Source: Filosporella fistucella
Lineage: Eukaryota; Ascomycota; Leotiomycetes; Helotiales
Direction: 5' to 3'
Length of the DNA: 64,000 bases
NCBI GenBank assembly: GCA_030077755.1
Contig: JAQJZZ010000011.1
Span: 124,001-188,000, forward strand
The notes below the pieces were generated by a model. The model was given only the letters and a program-made list of their open reading frames with translations. It was not told the origin of the DNA and ran no database searches. This document shows, in pieces, positions 22,138-32,593 of this stretch. The position numbers were made by a program, and so were the translations under genes. Positions within the stretch are counted from its first letter, which is position 1, and each line of letters begins with the position of its first letter.

Positions 22138-22941
22138 TTTGTGGTAGAATGTGACAGCTTTTGACGTTGATATTATAGGACTAAAGACTTCTGACCGGAA
22201 TAAGTATTTCTCCAGAGTAACTATTCCCTTGTGACACTTACCAATAATTGATACGATAATGTATATACTGCAAGCTGCAAGATATTTGCCTGGTGTCATG
22301 TGATGTGGTGATGTATTTCAGATGATCATTGATGCGGGAAATGCGAAACAAATCCGCTCTAATATATCACATTCTCGTCTTCTCAAATCGCCTCAACATG
22401 GCGTTTGTTTTCAAAGTTTCAATCCCAAGCATCAACACACGAGTCCCAAAGTCGGCGAGCACTTGCAACATGAGACACCTATTATTTTGTTCTCTCCACT
22501 ATAATGTGACACAATTATCTTGCGGTAGAACCACCATCAGTCTCGCTTTTCTGTAGTGGCGCCATGCCGGCATTTTACACCCACCTCGGCGTTCAATTCA
22601 GGGGAGGCGGCAAGCTACAGGCGAAGGCAGCCCGAGTCGGCGACCCACAGTGAAAAGGAAAGTGAACACAACATCGCCGTCATTTCTGCAAATCTTAGCT
22701 CTAAATGAGAAATCCCCGAGGTTCTTGAAAACTTTAGTCGTGATTTGTAATTTATGGTTTGAGTTGAGGAAGTGTCTCCTAATGTCGCGGGAGTGGGCGC
22801 GAAGCCTACGTATATATGGTCCAAATGCAACTGCTCCGTTTGTGAATTCTTGTATAGAAGCATAATCGTGAAGCAGCCGCAATCCCTCAATAACTCGACT
22901 GAACTACCATAACTCAACTGAACTGTCAAAGCACAGCAAAT
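22138..22941. promoter_or_regulatory. Shared region between divergent sulfur genes
   Basis: This region separates the starts of the persulfide dioxygenase (minus) and the YeeE/YedE gene (plus), so both promoters must lie here. A TATATATGG sequence occurs at about 22810, some 130 bases before the transporter start. I did not identify a specific regulator site, although a sulfur-responsive factor would be a reasonable candidate to test. Confidence 0.45.
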
Positions 22942-24034
22942 ATGTCGACCTTACTACCAACAGCCATAACAGGCTCCCTCTTCGGCTCAGCCCTCTACCT
23001 CTCAGGAGTCTACTCCCCCACAACGATAACCTCCCAACTCCATCTCACAAACTTCCACATGCTCAAAGTATTCCTCACAGCATCTGCAAGTAGCGCGTAA
23101 GTTCTTTTTCTCTACATCCCTTCTCACTCCCTATTTCCTTGAACCATCAACTCACAATCAATCCAGACTCCTCTTCCACCTCGCAAAACGCACCCATCTC
23201 TCCCCATGCCCACCCCGCAAACCATCAAATCTAAATCGCCTCCACCACTACGATGGTAATCTCATCGGTGGTCTCCTCCTTGGAACAGGCCTAGCACTCA
23301 CAGGTGCCTGTCCAGGAACCGTTCTCGTACAACTGGCAACTGGAGTATCATCCGCGATACCGGTATTCATCGGTGCCGTAATGGGTGGTACAGCATGGAC
23401 ACTATGGGGACATTGCGCTACTTGTTCTTCTCCCTCTACGATGACAGAAGAAAATGACTGTGCCGAGTCTCAGAAGAAAAAAGAAGAGCTCACAGTATAC
23501 GCCTCAGGAAAGATGACGGAGAATCAAGCATTGCTTATCTTTGAGGTTTTTTGCTTAGCTCTCATAGCTACATCTTCTTTCCTCTTACCTGGAGAGGACA
23601 AGCAGTTGAATCCCATTGTGGGAGGTCTACTCATTGGTGCAGCGCAAGGAGCTTCGCTCCTTCTTACCAGGAACGCAATCGGTGTATCAACAGCATACGA
23701 GAGAGTAGGACAGTACCTCTGCAAAATCCCAACATTATCTTTCTCGAAACTCCCATCAAGTGCACCAGTCGTATTCGCTCTCGGTATTATGAGTGGAAGT
23801 TGGGGAATGAGTCGCTTAGTTGGAGGAAGTCTCGCTGCTGTAGCTGAGTCGAAAGAGATTGGGATGGTGAGAGCATTGGTGGGAGGTATGGCGCTGGTGA
23901 TTGGAGCCAGGATGGCTGGTGGTTGTACGTCTGGACATGGGATAAGTGGGATGGCTACACTGTCGAAGTCGAGTTTTGTGACCGTTGCTGCTATGTTCGC
24001 TGGAGGTATCGGACTTTCGATGTTCTTAGCTTAA
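22942..24034 (+). CDS. YeeE/YedE family sulfur transporter
   Basis: Two exons, 22942-23096 and 23167-24034, give 340 residues; the 70-base intron has a GTAAGT donor and a CCAG acceptor in phase 2. The protein has many hydrophobic helices and two halves, each with the family's cysteine motif: ALTGACPGT (Cys100) and AGGCTSGHG (Cys305). In bacterial YeeE these cysteines form the thiosulfate path across the membrane. The family is mainly bacterial, with scattered fungal members. The protein is expected to be a multipass membrane protein importing thiosulfate or a related sulfur species. Its divergent partner is a persulfide dioxygenase. Confidence 0.9.
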
Positions 24035-24440
24035 GGTGGTTGGCACATTGTGTTCTTTTGGAGTGCTGTAGATATAGACTGAGATAGAGTAATACCCCGA
24101 GAGAAAAGAATAAAAGTTTCAACGCCATTTCTAAGATAGGGGCATTTTTGAAGTTGATTCCGCAGGTAGCTATCAGGACGATGTTTGCTGGGTGTATTGG
24201 GTTTTCTCTGTTTTTGGCGTAATGTGCTTTGTGCTTCGAAAAATTAAAGAAATCAAGATAGAGAAATACCTTCAGCATACAATATGATTCTCAACACCGA
24301 AACATCTCAAAATGTACAAAAAGCCTTCACCCATTCCCATTTCTTCATAACTCTCATAAGCAAACATATTGCATCAACCCAATCTCTCCAACACACAACA
24401 TCCCACCAACACCGCCAACTCCCCCTTCTTCCCGACTAAA
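24035..24440. other. Intergenic region with possible duplicate tail
   Basis: About 400 bases between the transporter and the next gene. At 24160-24222 a reading GIFEVDSAGSYQDDVCWVYWVFSVFGV resembles in part a degenerate copy of the end of the transporter gene, which ends in a similar AGGIGLSMFLA; the match was made by eye and is weak. Otherwise nothing is seen. Confidence 0.3.
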
Positions 24441-24929
24441 TCACCACTTATCAGCAAACGGATCCTCTCCAGCCCTAGCACACCCCTCACAAGGCGGCAA
24501 ATCCCCCAGCACCACCCCCTCAAAATCATCCGGAAAACTAGACGAAGATTTCGGCAAAGCAAGCACAGACTGATAAGCCGCATGACCCATTCTCTGATGC
24601 CAAAGCATGACTTTCTTAACTTTCTCTTCTTTCTCTTTCGCTCCGAGCTCTACTTGATTTTCTCCTCTTCTTTGCTCTCCCACTGCTGTGGATGATGAAG
24701 ATAAACCCCGCTCTCTCTGTCTCTTTTCCCATTCGACTTGTTGCTCATCGCGGAATTGTCTTAATAGAGATCGAGCACCGTTTAAATCCTCTGGGTCCCA
24801 GGCTCTGAAACCGAATGAGATGGCGAAGTCTTGGAGACTGGGGTAGTTCATTGAGTGCAGCCATTGGTTGTCTGATTTGGAGTTGGGAGGGATGTCGCTT
24901 TGGAGCGCGGATTCTTGCGAGGAGGCCAT
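24441..24929 (-). CDS. Small conserved-looking acidic protein of unknown function
   Basis: A single exon of 162 residues begins at ATG 24929. Visible features are a Ser/Asn-rich start, a stretch PSLQDFAISFGFRAWDPED, a charged helical middle (LRQFRDEQQVEWEKRQRER), and a C-terminal PPCEGCARAGEDPFADKW with a CxxC. No signal peptide or membrane helix is seen. The frame is continuous and its composition is coding-like. I do not recognise the family. It lies between convergent and divergent neighbours without an evident functional link. Confidence 0.6.
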   Translation of the reverse strand: MASSQESALQSDIPPNSKSDNQWLHSMNYPSLQDFAISFGFRAWDPEDLNGARSLLRQFRDEQQVEWEKRQRERGLSSSSTAVGEQRRGENQVELGAKEKEEKVKKVMLWHQRMGHAAYQSVLALPKSSSSFPDDFEGVVLGDLPPCEGCARAGEDPFADKW

Positions 24930-25280
24930 GGTTTAATTTGGTATCCTGTTTTTATAAGGAATTTGGGAGCAGGACTGAGGGTGATATTAGGTAAGGTATT
25001 GGCACTTGTGGGTATTTTGAGGTGAGGTACCTGATATTTAAGAAAGAGAAAGATCAAGGGATATCTGAAACTGAGGTGGCTCGGTAGCGAGTCACTAGTG
25101 CGTTTCAAGGTGTCAGTAATCCCCTCTATTGGCAGCATAAGGCGATCACTTACTTACTCTGGCAGTCGGATATTTCAGGAACCAGAATATCAGAATTTAA
25201 GGAAAATGAACATCAAGTCGATTCTAAATTGCTAGAAAGTAGTAGAACAACCAAAGATCAAGAATCTAGTATTCAAGTTT
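24930..25280. other. Intergenic region
   Basis: About 350 bases upstream of the small protein gene and downstream of the lactone oxidase gene. No feature recognised. Confidence 0.5.
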
Positions 25281-26909
25281 CTAACCCCTGACGGTAACAT
25301 CACTCTCCCTCAAATGATCAAAAGATTCTTCGCTACTGTGACCGCTCAAAGCCTCTTCTCTATCTTCCACCGCACCAGTGACTTGGACACCTCCACTTCT
25401 CAATTTCCTCCTCTCAATCCCAACTTCCTCCAATGCCAATCTGGGTCCATCGCCCATGATGAATCGTCTATGCCATTCTCCCACAAACATGCCTTCTGGA
25501 TCAGCATCTCCCCTAATCTTCCTCCACTCAGTCAATCGCTCTCCGTACATCTCTTCAATTTCCTGTCCTGTGGTCTCGAAATTCTTAGCCCAATGAGGCT
25601 TTCCACCCAGTTCCTTCATCAGATACTCAAATCCTTGATAATATCTGAATTGACATGGTGGATCCATATCATACGGGCGGTAAAGTGTTGCATTGAGGTA
25701 GAGAGTTGCTTCGGTTGTACAAGTAGGGTCAAGATGAGGACGAGGTGTAGTGCCAGTGGAAGTCTCACTGACACGGACCTCGACTGGGGCATGGACATAG
25801 AGACCATCAGCCGAGAAAGGAATGTTATGTGGTACATAATCAGGATCCGCAGGTGTGAGGTGGTTGAGCCATGAGCTCAATCGTCGAAGAGCTTCAGGTC
25901 CTTTATGCAAGGGTATTGCCCATTCATTGACGAATTGAGAGTACAAACAATTCATCAAGAGAGCTTGTCTTGATTTTTGAATAGCAGATGTCTTGCTACC
26001 ATTTGCGAAGCCATATTGCATACCGAAAACAAACCACTCTACCCAAGGAAGAATCCTAGGCACGTATTGGCTGACATATAGTAGGTTGTGGTAAACATGA
26101 TATCCGAGCCAGGCATCGTAATAGGACTTGGGAGGAGCGACTTCTGGCTTGTCGGTCTTCTCAGCACTCCAAACTACAGCTCTTCTGGTGTATGGATACC
26201 ACCAGACACGCACAAACTCTGTTTGTGTCCAAAGATCCTTATCCCAAGCATTGAACATCTTCACATCTTTGTCAATAATTTGCTGCCATGCCAAGGTGAA
26301 CGCGGGGACGGCTTGGAAAGTGATTTCGACGATTATCCCTAATGCGCCGAGTGAGATCAGGGCGGCTTTGAACAACTCCTCATTCTGTGTTGGCGAGCAA
26401 GTTTCCGTCTTTCCATTTGCAAGTGTGATCTTCAGCTCCAAGATCGAAGCTGACAGAATTCCATGCCTCAGCGTGCTTCCGTGTGTACCTGTTGAAATCG
26501 CACCCGCAATGCTCTGGTGGTTGATGCTCCCTAGATTCGGCATTGCAAGCCCAACTTTATCCAATTCCTCTCCAACAGTGAAAAGTCGTATACCACTCTG
26601 CATAACCACCACACAACTCTCCTTATCCACGCTGAGTATCTTGTTCATTCTATCGAGGTTGACAAGCCATGACGAGGTGCAAGTCATATCCGAGGGCGAA
26701 TGCCCGCAACCCACTGTCGTTATCCTGCGCCTGCATCTTCGAGCAAGATTCACGACTTTCTCGACTTCTTCGATGGATTCGGGTTGGATATAGAGCTCGG
26801 GAGAGGAGTGAAAGGTTCGCGCCCAGGTAGATTGAGTGTGGTTCGTGACAGCGCGAAAGGGGAGTGTATCTTTGCATTCAGCAAGCGCGGCTGTGATGGC
26901 GGGGTCCAT
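25281..26909 (-). CDS. ALO1: D-arabinono-1,4-lactone oxidase
   Basis: A single exon of 542 residues, close to the yeast enzyme length. The FAD-binding part (residues about 35-210) carries the VGCGHSPSD site, whose His70 is the expected covalent FAD attachment, and a LGSINHQSIAGAISTGTHG block. The C-terminal ALO domain contains RVWWYPYTRRAVVW near residue 240 and the substrate-side MFVGEWHRRF motif near residue 475. The enzyme oxidises D-arabinono-1,4-lactone to dehydro-D-arabinono-1,4-lactone, the last step to erythroascorbic acid, releasing hydrogen peroxide; in yeast it sits in the mitochondrial outer membrane. The start is the first ATG of the frame. The C-terminal 40 or so residues are a variable, charged tail. 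Confidence 0.95.
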   Translation of the reverse strand: MDPAITAALAECKDTLPFRAVTNHTQSTWARTFHSSPELYIQPESIEEVEKVVNLARRCRRRITTVGCGHSPSDMTCTSSWLVNLDRMNKILSVDKESCVVVMQSGIRLFTVGEELDKVGLAMPNLGSINHQSIAGAISTGTHGSTLRHGILSASILELKITLANGKTETCSPTQNEELFKAALISLGALGIIVEITFQAVPAFTLAWQQIIDKDVKMFNAWDKDLWTQTEFVRVWWYPYTRRAVVWSAEKTDKPEVAPPKSYYDAWLGYHVYHNLLYVSQYVPRILPWVEWFVFGMQYGFANGSKTSAIQKSRQALLMNCLYSQFVNEWAIPLHKGPEALRRLSSWLNHLTPADPDYVPHNIPFSADGLYVHAPVEVRVSETSTGTTPRPHLDPTCTTEATLYLNATLYRPYDMDPPCQFRYYQGFEYLMKELGGKPHWAKNFETTGQEIEEMYGERLTEWRKIRGDADPEGMFVGEWHRRFIMGDGPRLALEEVGIERRKLRSGGVQVTGAVEDREEALSGHSSEESFDHLRESDVTVRG

Positions 26910-28885
26910 GATTGATTCTTGGTAGGAATGTTAGCTTGAATATCGCAAGAGCTGTATTTACTACTTACTGCAGTTGTCAGTACATTATGGAAGTGATACT
27001 AAAGGATCGTTGGAAGGTTTGTCCTCTGCTAGGACGAAAGGAAGATATTGTCACATCCTCATGGTGTAATGCAGGCCGTGGTGTTGAGACTAAAGCCGCG
27101 AATCTGGATGGGGACGGGGAGGTGGAGGGGACTCTCGGGAGTGGCAGGGATGTTGGATGAAACAAACCTCACCGCCAGAGGAACCAGTTAAGAGAGCACG
27201 CTTCATGAATCGTGAAGTGGATGTTGAACTGGAGCTGATAGTGTCTATTTCGAAGCTCATTACGTTCCAGATCATATCCAAACAAATATTCAGGTAGAGT
27301 GTTTTTTCTATCATTAATTCTATAAACTCAATACATTCCATCCAGATTGTCCCGCCCCGCAAGTAGCCGCCAAATATGTACAGGGATATCTCGGCTGGAG
27401 TCTGGACTTTCCGACCATACTTCATTGCTATCGTTGGGTCCACTTCAAGTTTCTCCAATGTATGATGTGCCCAGAATATCAGACTGAAAAACGATTCATA
27501 AATCCACAGATTTGAAACATTCTCAGAAGGAATTGTCAAGATGGGAAGACTGCGGATTCGGCTGTACAAGAAGTGGGTATGTTTTCATGACAGCCATGAT
27601 TCAAGCAATGAGACCCATAAATGCTGTTACTGCCTCTGCAAATATCAGCCCATATCCTATAAAATGAGAGCATTATGTGGAAAGTTCGGAGTTTAGGTGG
27701 GTTCCCTTTGAAATCTGCGTCATCAATCTACTTGCAAAAGTAAAGACTACACATAGAAGATTCATCGGAGGTTATCGTATGGCTGTAACACGTGAATATA
27801 GAGTATCGAGCTGTCTACGGCTTGTAGGCCTGGAGCTATGTGACCGCAAATCATCCATTATGGTCCTGACCCTCGCAGTATCTTCCATATCGCGTTACCT
27901 ATAACCTGAGAATACTGGCGATATTGAGGTTTAGCACGTGATCTCGACAATATTTCAATCTTGAGTCCGTTTCCATTACAGCTACACCGAATAATCCACA
28001 GGACACCTAAATCCGTTGTAGACAAATACTAAACTATAGTATATCCAAATCAACAGGCTACTTAGCATGATTGACATATTGAGGGGAAGTGCTCGGAGAA
28101 GTACCCCACAAGAATATAGCTCATCCCCAAAATCTGGCTGACCCTTGAGATGCAACATAAAAGTATAAGATCTCCATGTGAGACTTGGATATTGGTAATT
28201 CCGGCCTGGAGTATCCAAGATTAGCATCGAATCTCCCTATATTACAATGGGATATAGAAGTTGGTCTGGACAACTTATGTGTTGGCAATAACAGTTGGCA
28301 TGGAAGCTAAAGATGCCAAATTTTTTAATATATTTTGAGTGCACAAGTATCAATTGGTGGAAAGGCAATCGACGTCTAAATCGAGACGCCTTACTGGCTA
28401 TGCTGCGCTTTGAAATGACCAAGTGGCTGTGATGACCTCGTCTCACACGCAATACACTGCCTGCCTGTCACTCTTGATTGGAAGGAAGAACCCTCGAGCC
28501 TTCCAAGGATGATCGTCGCTGAGCCAAATCCAACCTCACCTCTTCACCAACACCTCCAAGGAACACTCCCGCACGATCGCTTCGGGAATCTGAATAACTT
28601 CGTTAGCCGTTTCTTATTGTATGATGAACACCATGCATTCGTATACTTCGCCCCTCTTCACTCTCGCCATCAAGCCGGTCGAAATAACGGTGGTTCCTCC
28701 GAAATATGATCCTCAAAGAAGAGACGAATAAGCAATATCCACTTTGTAATATCACTCAGCAGTAATTAGAGGGTGGTCAAGAAAATGAACGATGCCCACC
28801 GCACTTCATTAAGTCAGCTGCCCGCTGTTGCCGGATCGAAGCCATAGCCAGAGCAAATACACACATTCATCACCAACAATGATCA
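26910..28885. other. Long intergenic region, no gene recognised
   Basis: About 2 kb of mostly AT-rich DNA. The longest open frame (minus strand, about 27090-27569) is rich in Ile, Phe and Trp, lacks an ATG and shows no domain. No repeat or transposon remnant is evident to me. The distal part should contain the promoter of the UPF0303 gene. Confidence 0.5.
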
Positions 28886-30078
28886 ATGTCGTTTTGCGGT
28901 TTGCGCAAACCTCGCCCTCTGCGCAGACGACAACTATCACAGCATGAAGAGAAGGGCAAGGGAAGAGCATTGCTGCAAGAACCTGACGAATCAACGCCTC
29001 CTTATCCCAGTCGACCTGACGTCAGTGCATCTTTCGAAGTCCCTCGTACTTCACTCTCTCATGAATCCAAACCCCAATACCAATTCCAGTCCGGCACAGA
29101 ACGAAAGAATCTCCTGGCAAAAAGACCTACAAGTGCCAACTATCAATGGGCATCTCAAGACCACTGGGCAAGAGACGACCAACTTTCGACCATCACAGAA
29201 CAATTCGACGAACAGAGCCGGCGTAGTAACACGCCAAACTGGGAGCAGGAAGTGGGGACTGCGCCAGAGTTTGCAGAGCCGCCGATCCCGCCAAGAGCAA
29301 AGAGGGAGGGCAAGAAAACGAGATTTGTTGAGCACGTTGATTGTATTTACGAAGACGACGAAAATTACGAGACTTGGAAAGGGAAAGAAATTATCAGATA
29401 CACCGAAGAAGAAATATATGGTCCTCCGCCTGATTCAAGACGATCACAAGAGAGTACTGCCAGTCGAAGGAAATACTATAAACCCCGCTCCCACGAGTCG
29501 GTGTCCTACATGTCTGATCGAAGGAGCCCCGAGACCCCGCGGTCTATTGCGACACCGCCACGAGATGTAAGCTGCTGTCATTCGTGAGATGGAGTATAGG
29601 CTAATGTATGCAGCTCGAATCAATAGCACGAATAGATAAATCCCTAATCTTCGAACACTTTACCACGAACGATGCATGGGAACTTGGTTCTGCGTTGCGC
29701 AATCGACTGCTTCCTGTCCCTACACCGGTTGTAATCAATATCAGTCTTGCGAACCAGAATCAAGTCCTGTTTCATACCTGTACACATCCGGGCGTCATGC
29801 CTGATAATGATAGCTGGGTGAAGAGAAAGAGGAATACCGTTTTAAGGTGGGGTGTCAGTACTTGGTATATGCATTGCAAATTTGGTGGCGACGAGTTCGC
29901 TTTCCGTGACAAATATGGACTTGGGAATGACGCTGGCCAATATGCTATTCATGGAGGAGGAGTTCCCATTCGCGTCACTGGAGTTGAAGGAGTTGTTGCC
30001 GTTGTGGTAGTCAGCGGCTTGAAGCAGGATGAAGACCATGGGGTTATTGTGGAGGTTATCAGAGATTTGTACTACTAG
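28886..30078 (+). CDS. UPF0303/heme-degrading-like protein with disordered N-terminal extension
   Basis: Exons 28886-29566 and 29614-30078 give 381 residues, with a phase 0 intron (GTAAGC donor, TGCAG acceptor). The C-terminal 150 or so residues match the YBR137W/UPF0303 type of the GlcG/HbpS-like fold: IARIDKSLIFEHFTTNDAWELG, INISLANQNQVLFHTC, RKRNTVLRWGVSTWYM, and AIHGGGVPIRVTGVEG near the end. Yeast YBR137W is a small soluble protein of about 180 residues. Here roughly 220 residues precede it, rich in Arg, Ser, Pro and Glu, with no motif, so probably disordered. The intron falls near the junction, which fits a fusion. Exact function is unknown; the start was chosen as the only ATG in phase with exon 1. 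Confidence 0.75.
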
Positions 30079-30733
30079 GTTTTGTTACACCGTTTGTCTA
30101 TTTTGTATGTATGATACGCATGTTCTAATACCAGCTGTGCTTCTAGTCGATGCCTGCTTTAGCATTTTGGGATATAGTTTGGAATAGAAGGCAATGTAAT
30201 TCTCTTGAGTGTTAACTTTGCCAAAGATTTTGTGTGCATACTTCTATCCTCTTCTCCGTGCTTGTTGCTTTGCGTTGGTTATTTTGCTGCTATGCCAACT
30301 TGACCTGCCTACTCATTTTCCTTCATGCCTACTTCAGATCTGTTCCTGGCTATTCTATGCCTATGGACCAGGAAACCGAGCGGCCAAAGCTCAAAGGGTT
30401 TTGGCGCCAATAATTGAGACTGTTCTTCTCAAATCTTACACGTTTTAACACCCTTCCTAGTCAGTCGAAGGCATAGCACCACTTGAAGCTCTTAGGTTGA
30501 TCGTATGGATCACTTTTCTCCTCAATGAAAGTCATCATTGATACACCCGGCCCTCCAATTATCTCCTCCCTATTCAAAATTTGAAGGCTGGCACAAGTCC
30601 TTCATTTCAAAATTTACTGTTTCCGATTTAGCATAGTGCTATCCTGCTTTTTCCCCAGCTACGATCATATATGCGATGTTCTAACTATCTCACAGCCGGC
30701 CGTGAGCTGTCCAAAAGTAATGCCCCAGAATGA
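30079..30733. other. Intergenic region ahead of the broken reductase
   Basis: About 650 bases in which I expected the missing first third of the aldo-keto reductase. No matching sequence was found in any frame; only short chance frames are present. Confidence 0.5.
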
Positions 30734-31474
30734 GGATGGAGACATACTCCTGAGCATCTGAAGAGGAATCTACTCGATAGTTTGAAAGCCCTTAAAGCGG
30801 AGAAAGTGGATATGTGGTATCTCCATGGTCCATATCGGACAACCGATTATGAGATCACGTTGAAAGCTGTTAATGAGCTGTATAAAGCGGGCAATTTCAA
30901 GAGGTTCGCAATCAGAGATTTCATGGCGTGGGAGGTAGCGCAGATATGTGAGATTTGTAAGAGAGAGGGGTATGTGAAGCCAAGTGTGTATCAGGGATTG
31001 TATAATTCTCCACATCGCTCTGTGGAACCAGAGTTGTTTCCTTGTTTGAGGAAATATAGGATGGGGTTTTATAACTATAACCCGCTCGCGGGTGTGTATT
31101 TGACAAGCAGGTATCAAAGAGATATGAAAGATATTGAACAAGGATCTCAATTTGATCCCGAGAGGTGGCAGGGGGAGATGTATCGCCAACGGTATTGGAA
31201 TGATACCTACTTTGATACTTTGGATATTTTGAGACCGGTGGCGAAGAAGCATGGATTGACGGAGGCGGAGTGTGCGTTGAGGTGGATGACGCATCATTCA
31301 TTGCTGAAGAAGGAACATGGAGACGGGATCATTATTGGGGCTTCGAGTGCGAAGCATATGGAGGAGAATATGGAGTTCTTGGACGATCCAAAGCCATTGC
31401 CTGAAGAGGTTGTAAAGGCTCTCGATGCGGGGTGGGAAAGGGTCAAGGGGATTAGTGGGAGGTATTGGCACTGA
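30734..31474 (+). pseudogene. N-terminally deleted aldo-keto reductase
   Basis: The frame from 30734 encodes HTPEHLKRNLLDSLKALKA, MWYLHGP, WRYLTLDILRPVAKKHG-like and GISGRYWH blocks of the aflatoxin-aldehyde-reductase type of aldo-keto reductase, about 245 residues including the stop. The first 75-90 residues are missing, with a TGA at 30731-30733 just before. The lost part holds the catalytic Asp, Tyr and Lys; only the active-site His of YLHGP remains. The usual GISNY cofactor segment reads AIRDF here. The first in-frame ATG is at 30812. The copy is probably inactive, though a short transcript cannot be excluded. It ends 200 bases before a convergent gene. Confidence 0.75.
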
Positions 31475-31671
31475 TTCAGCTGGAATTAATGCGTTGACCA
31501 CACACTAAAGGCCATCGTAAGAGTAGAAATAGGAATAAAAGACTGATAGATAAGGAATACACTCATGGTGCACTCAAAATATTTGAGATGCGAACTGAAA
31601 AGACCCTCTGCTCGCTCTAGCCTTGAGAAAGGTATAGACACAAGCAATAACATGATGGAAGCTGGTATGGC

Positions 31672-32223
31672 CTATCCTTGCACTTCGATAAATTCCCATG
31701 ATACACCTTCGCCCTCTGTTTCCACCAGGTCCCATGTGCTTCCTGCTTGCTTTACTGCCATCTTCAGCATTTTCCAATCATGCCTCATTAACAAGACATA
31801 TCCTCCATCAGCGACCCTCCTTGCGCAAAAAAATTCATGCCCCTTGTGATGCTGCACGCGAGCATGGATTTTGCCTTTCGTGTCATGGCCCATGTATGTT
31901 CCGGACACAACATTCCTGAAACCAAGCCAGCCATCTTTCTCATCACATCTCCAGTGCCATCCGCCCATGGGGCAGAGCTTCGGTGATGCCCTTAGCTCCC
32001 CAGCTTCTAAAGTGATATGAAGATGGGTTCTGAGCGATCTGATCATGAAGATGCCGCCTGGCGAGGGTATTGCGCTTGTTCGAGGTGGATTTCGAACCCA
32101 ACTGTCAGGAATTGTGGTGGATGTAGGAGTAGAACAGTTTGAAGAATAGGCATCGTCATCTTCAAGCTCAGCTTTTGGCATGAATTCTGGAACGACAATG
32201 ATACTATGGTTTTCCTTCGACAT
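31672..32223 (-). CDS. Conserved fungal protein with beta-trefoil/fascin-like sequence
   Basis: A single exon of 183 residues begins at ATG 32223; the frame runs upstream without an ATG. After a 60-residue acidic and Ser/Thr-rich N-terminus, the sequence shows the pattern GGIFMIRSLRTHLHITLEAGEL, GGWHWRCDEKDGWLGFRNVVSG, HHKGHEFFCARRVADGGYVLL, and WEFIEVQG. Fungal proteins with this order form a family that I believe adopts a beta-trefoil-like fold; the actual function is not known to me. No signal peptide is visible, so it is probably cytosolic. It is convergent with the broken reductase and lies downstream of the HET gene on the same strand. Confidence 0.7.
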   Translation of the reverse strand: MSKENHSIIVVPEFMPKAELEDDDAYSSNCSTPTSTTIPDSWVRNPPRTSAIPSPGGIFMIRSLRTHLHITLEAGELRASPKLCPMGGWHWRCDEKDGWLGFRNVVSGTYMGHDTKGKIHARVQHHKGHEFFCARRVADGGYVLLMRHDWKMLKMAVKQAGSTWDLVETEGEGVSWEFIEVQG

Positions 32224-32593
32224 TCGAGTCGTGGTCGAGTTTGCAACAAGTGCGATAGAGAGGCCAGGATGTCTCGAATTTGAAACCGACTCCAGTTGCA
32301 AGACGATGGAATTCTTGACGTCGAAAGTTCGTCCAGAGGCCTAAGAGTTGACAAGATAGGTGGGGCGAAGCATACACAAACATAAGCGCTTTGTTTGTTG
32401 GATGGCCGTTTGTTAGGCCGTGGGTTGACTTGCAATGGTTGGCGGATTGGACACAGCAGCGGGTACCGACCGAACTGACGGCCCCCTTTTGGCACAGAAG
32501 CTTTGAGTACACGCGAGAGTAGTCTGAAAATTCCGGACTCAATCGTGTGTATGATTCATCACCCCAGTCATTCGAATCAAATGACAAAGGTGG
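32224..32593. other. Intergenic region
   Basis: About 370 bases between the trefoil-like gene and the stop of the HET gene. An open frame here (32204-32587) lacks coding character; it should contain the promoter of the trefoil-like gene. Confidence 0.5.

Noticed and set aside
27090..27569. Open frame of 159 residues on the minus strand
   Set aside because: It has no ATG, an Ile/Phe/Trp-heavy composition typical of AT-rich chance frames, and no domain.
30209..30448. Open frame ahead of the broken reductase as its missing N-terminus
   Set aside because: Its sequence does not resemble the first third of an aldo-keto reductase.
32204..32587. Open frame after the HET gene stop
   Set aside because: It starts with a non-ATG codon, overlaps the trefoil-like gene's upstream part and shows no coding character.
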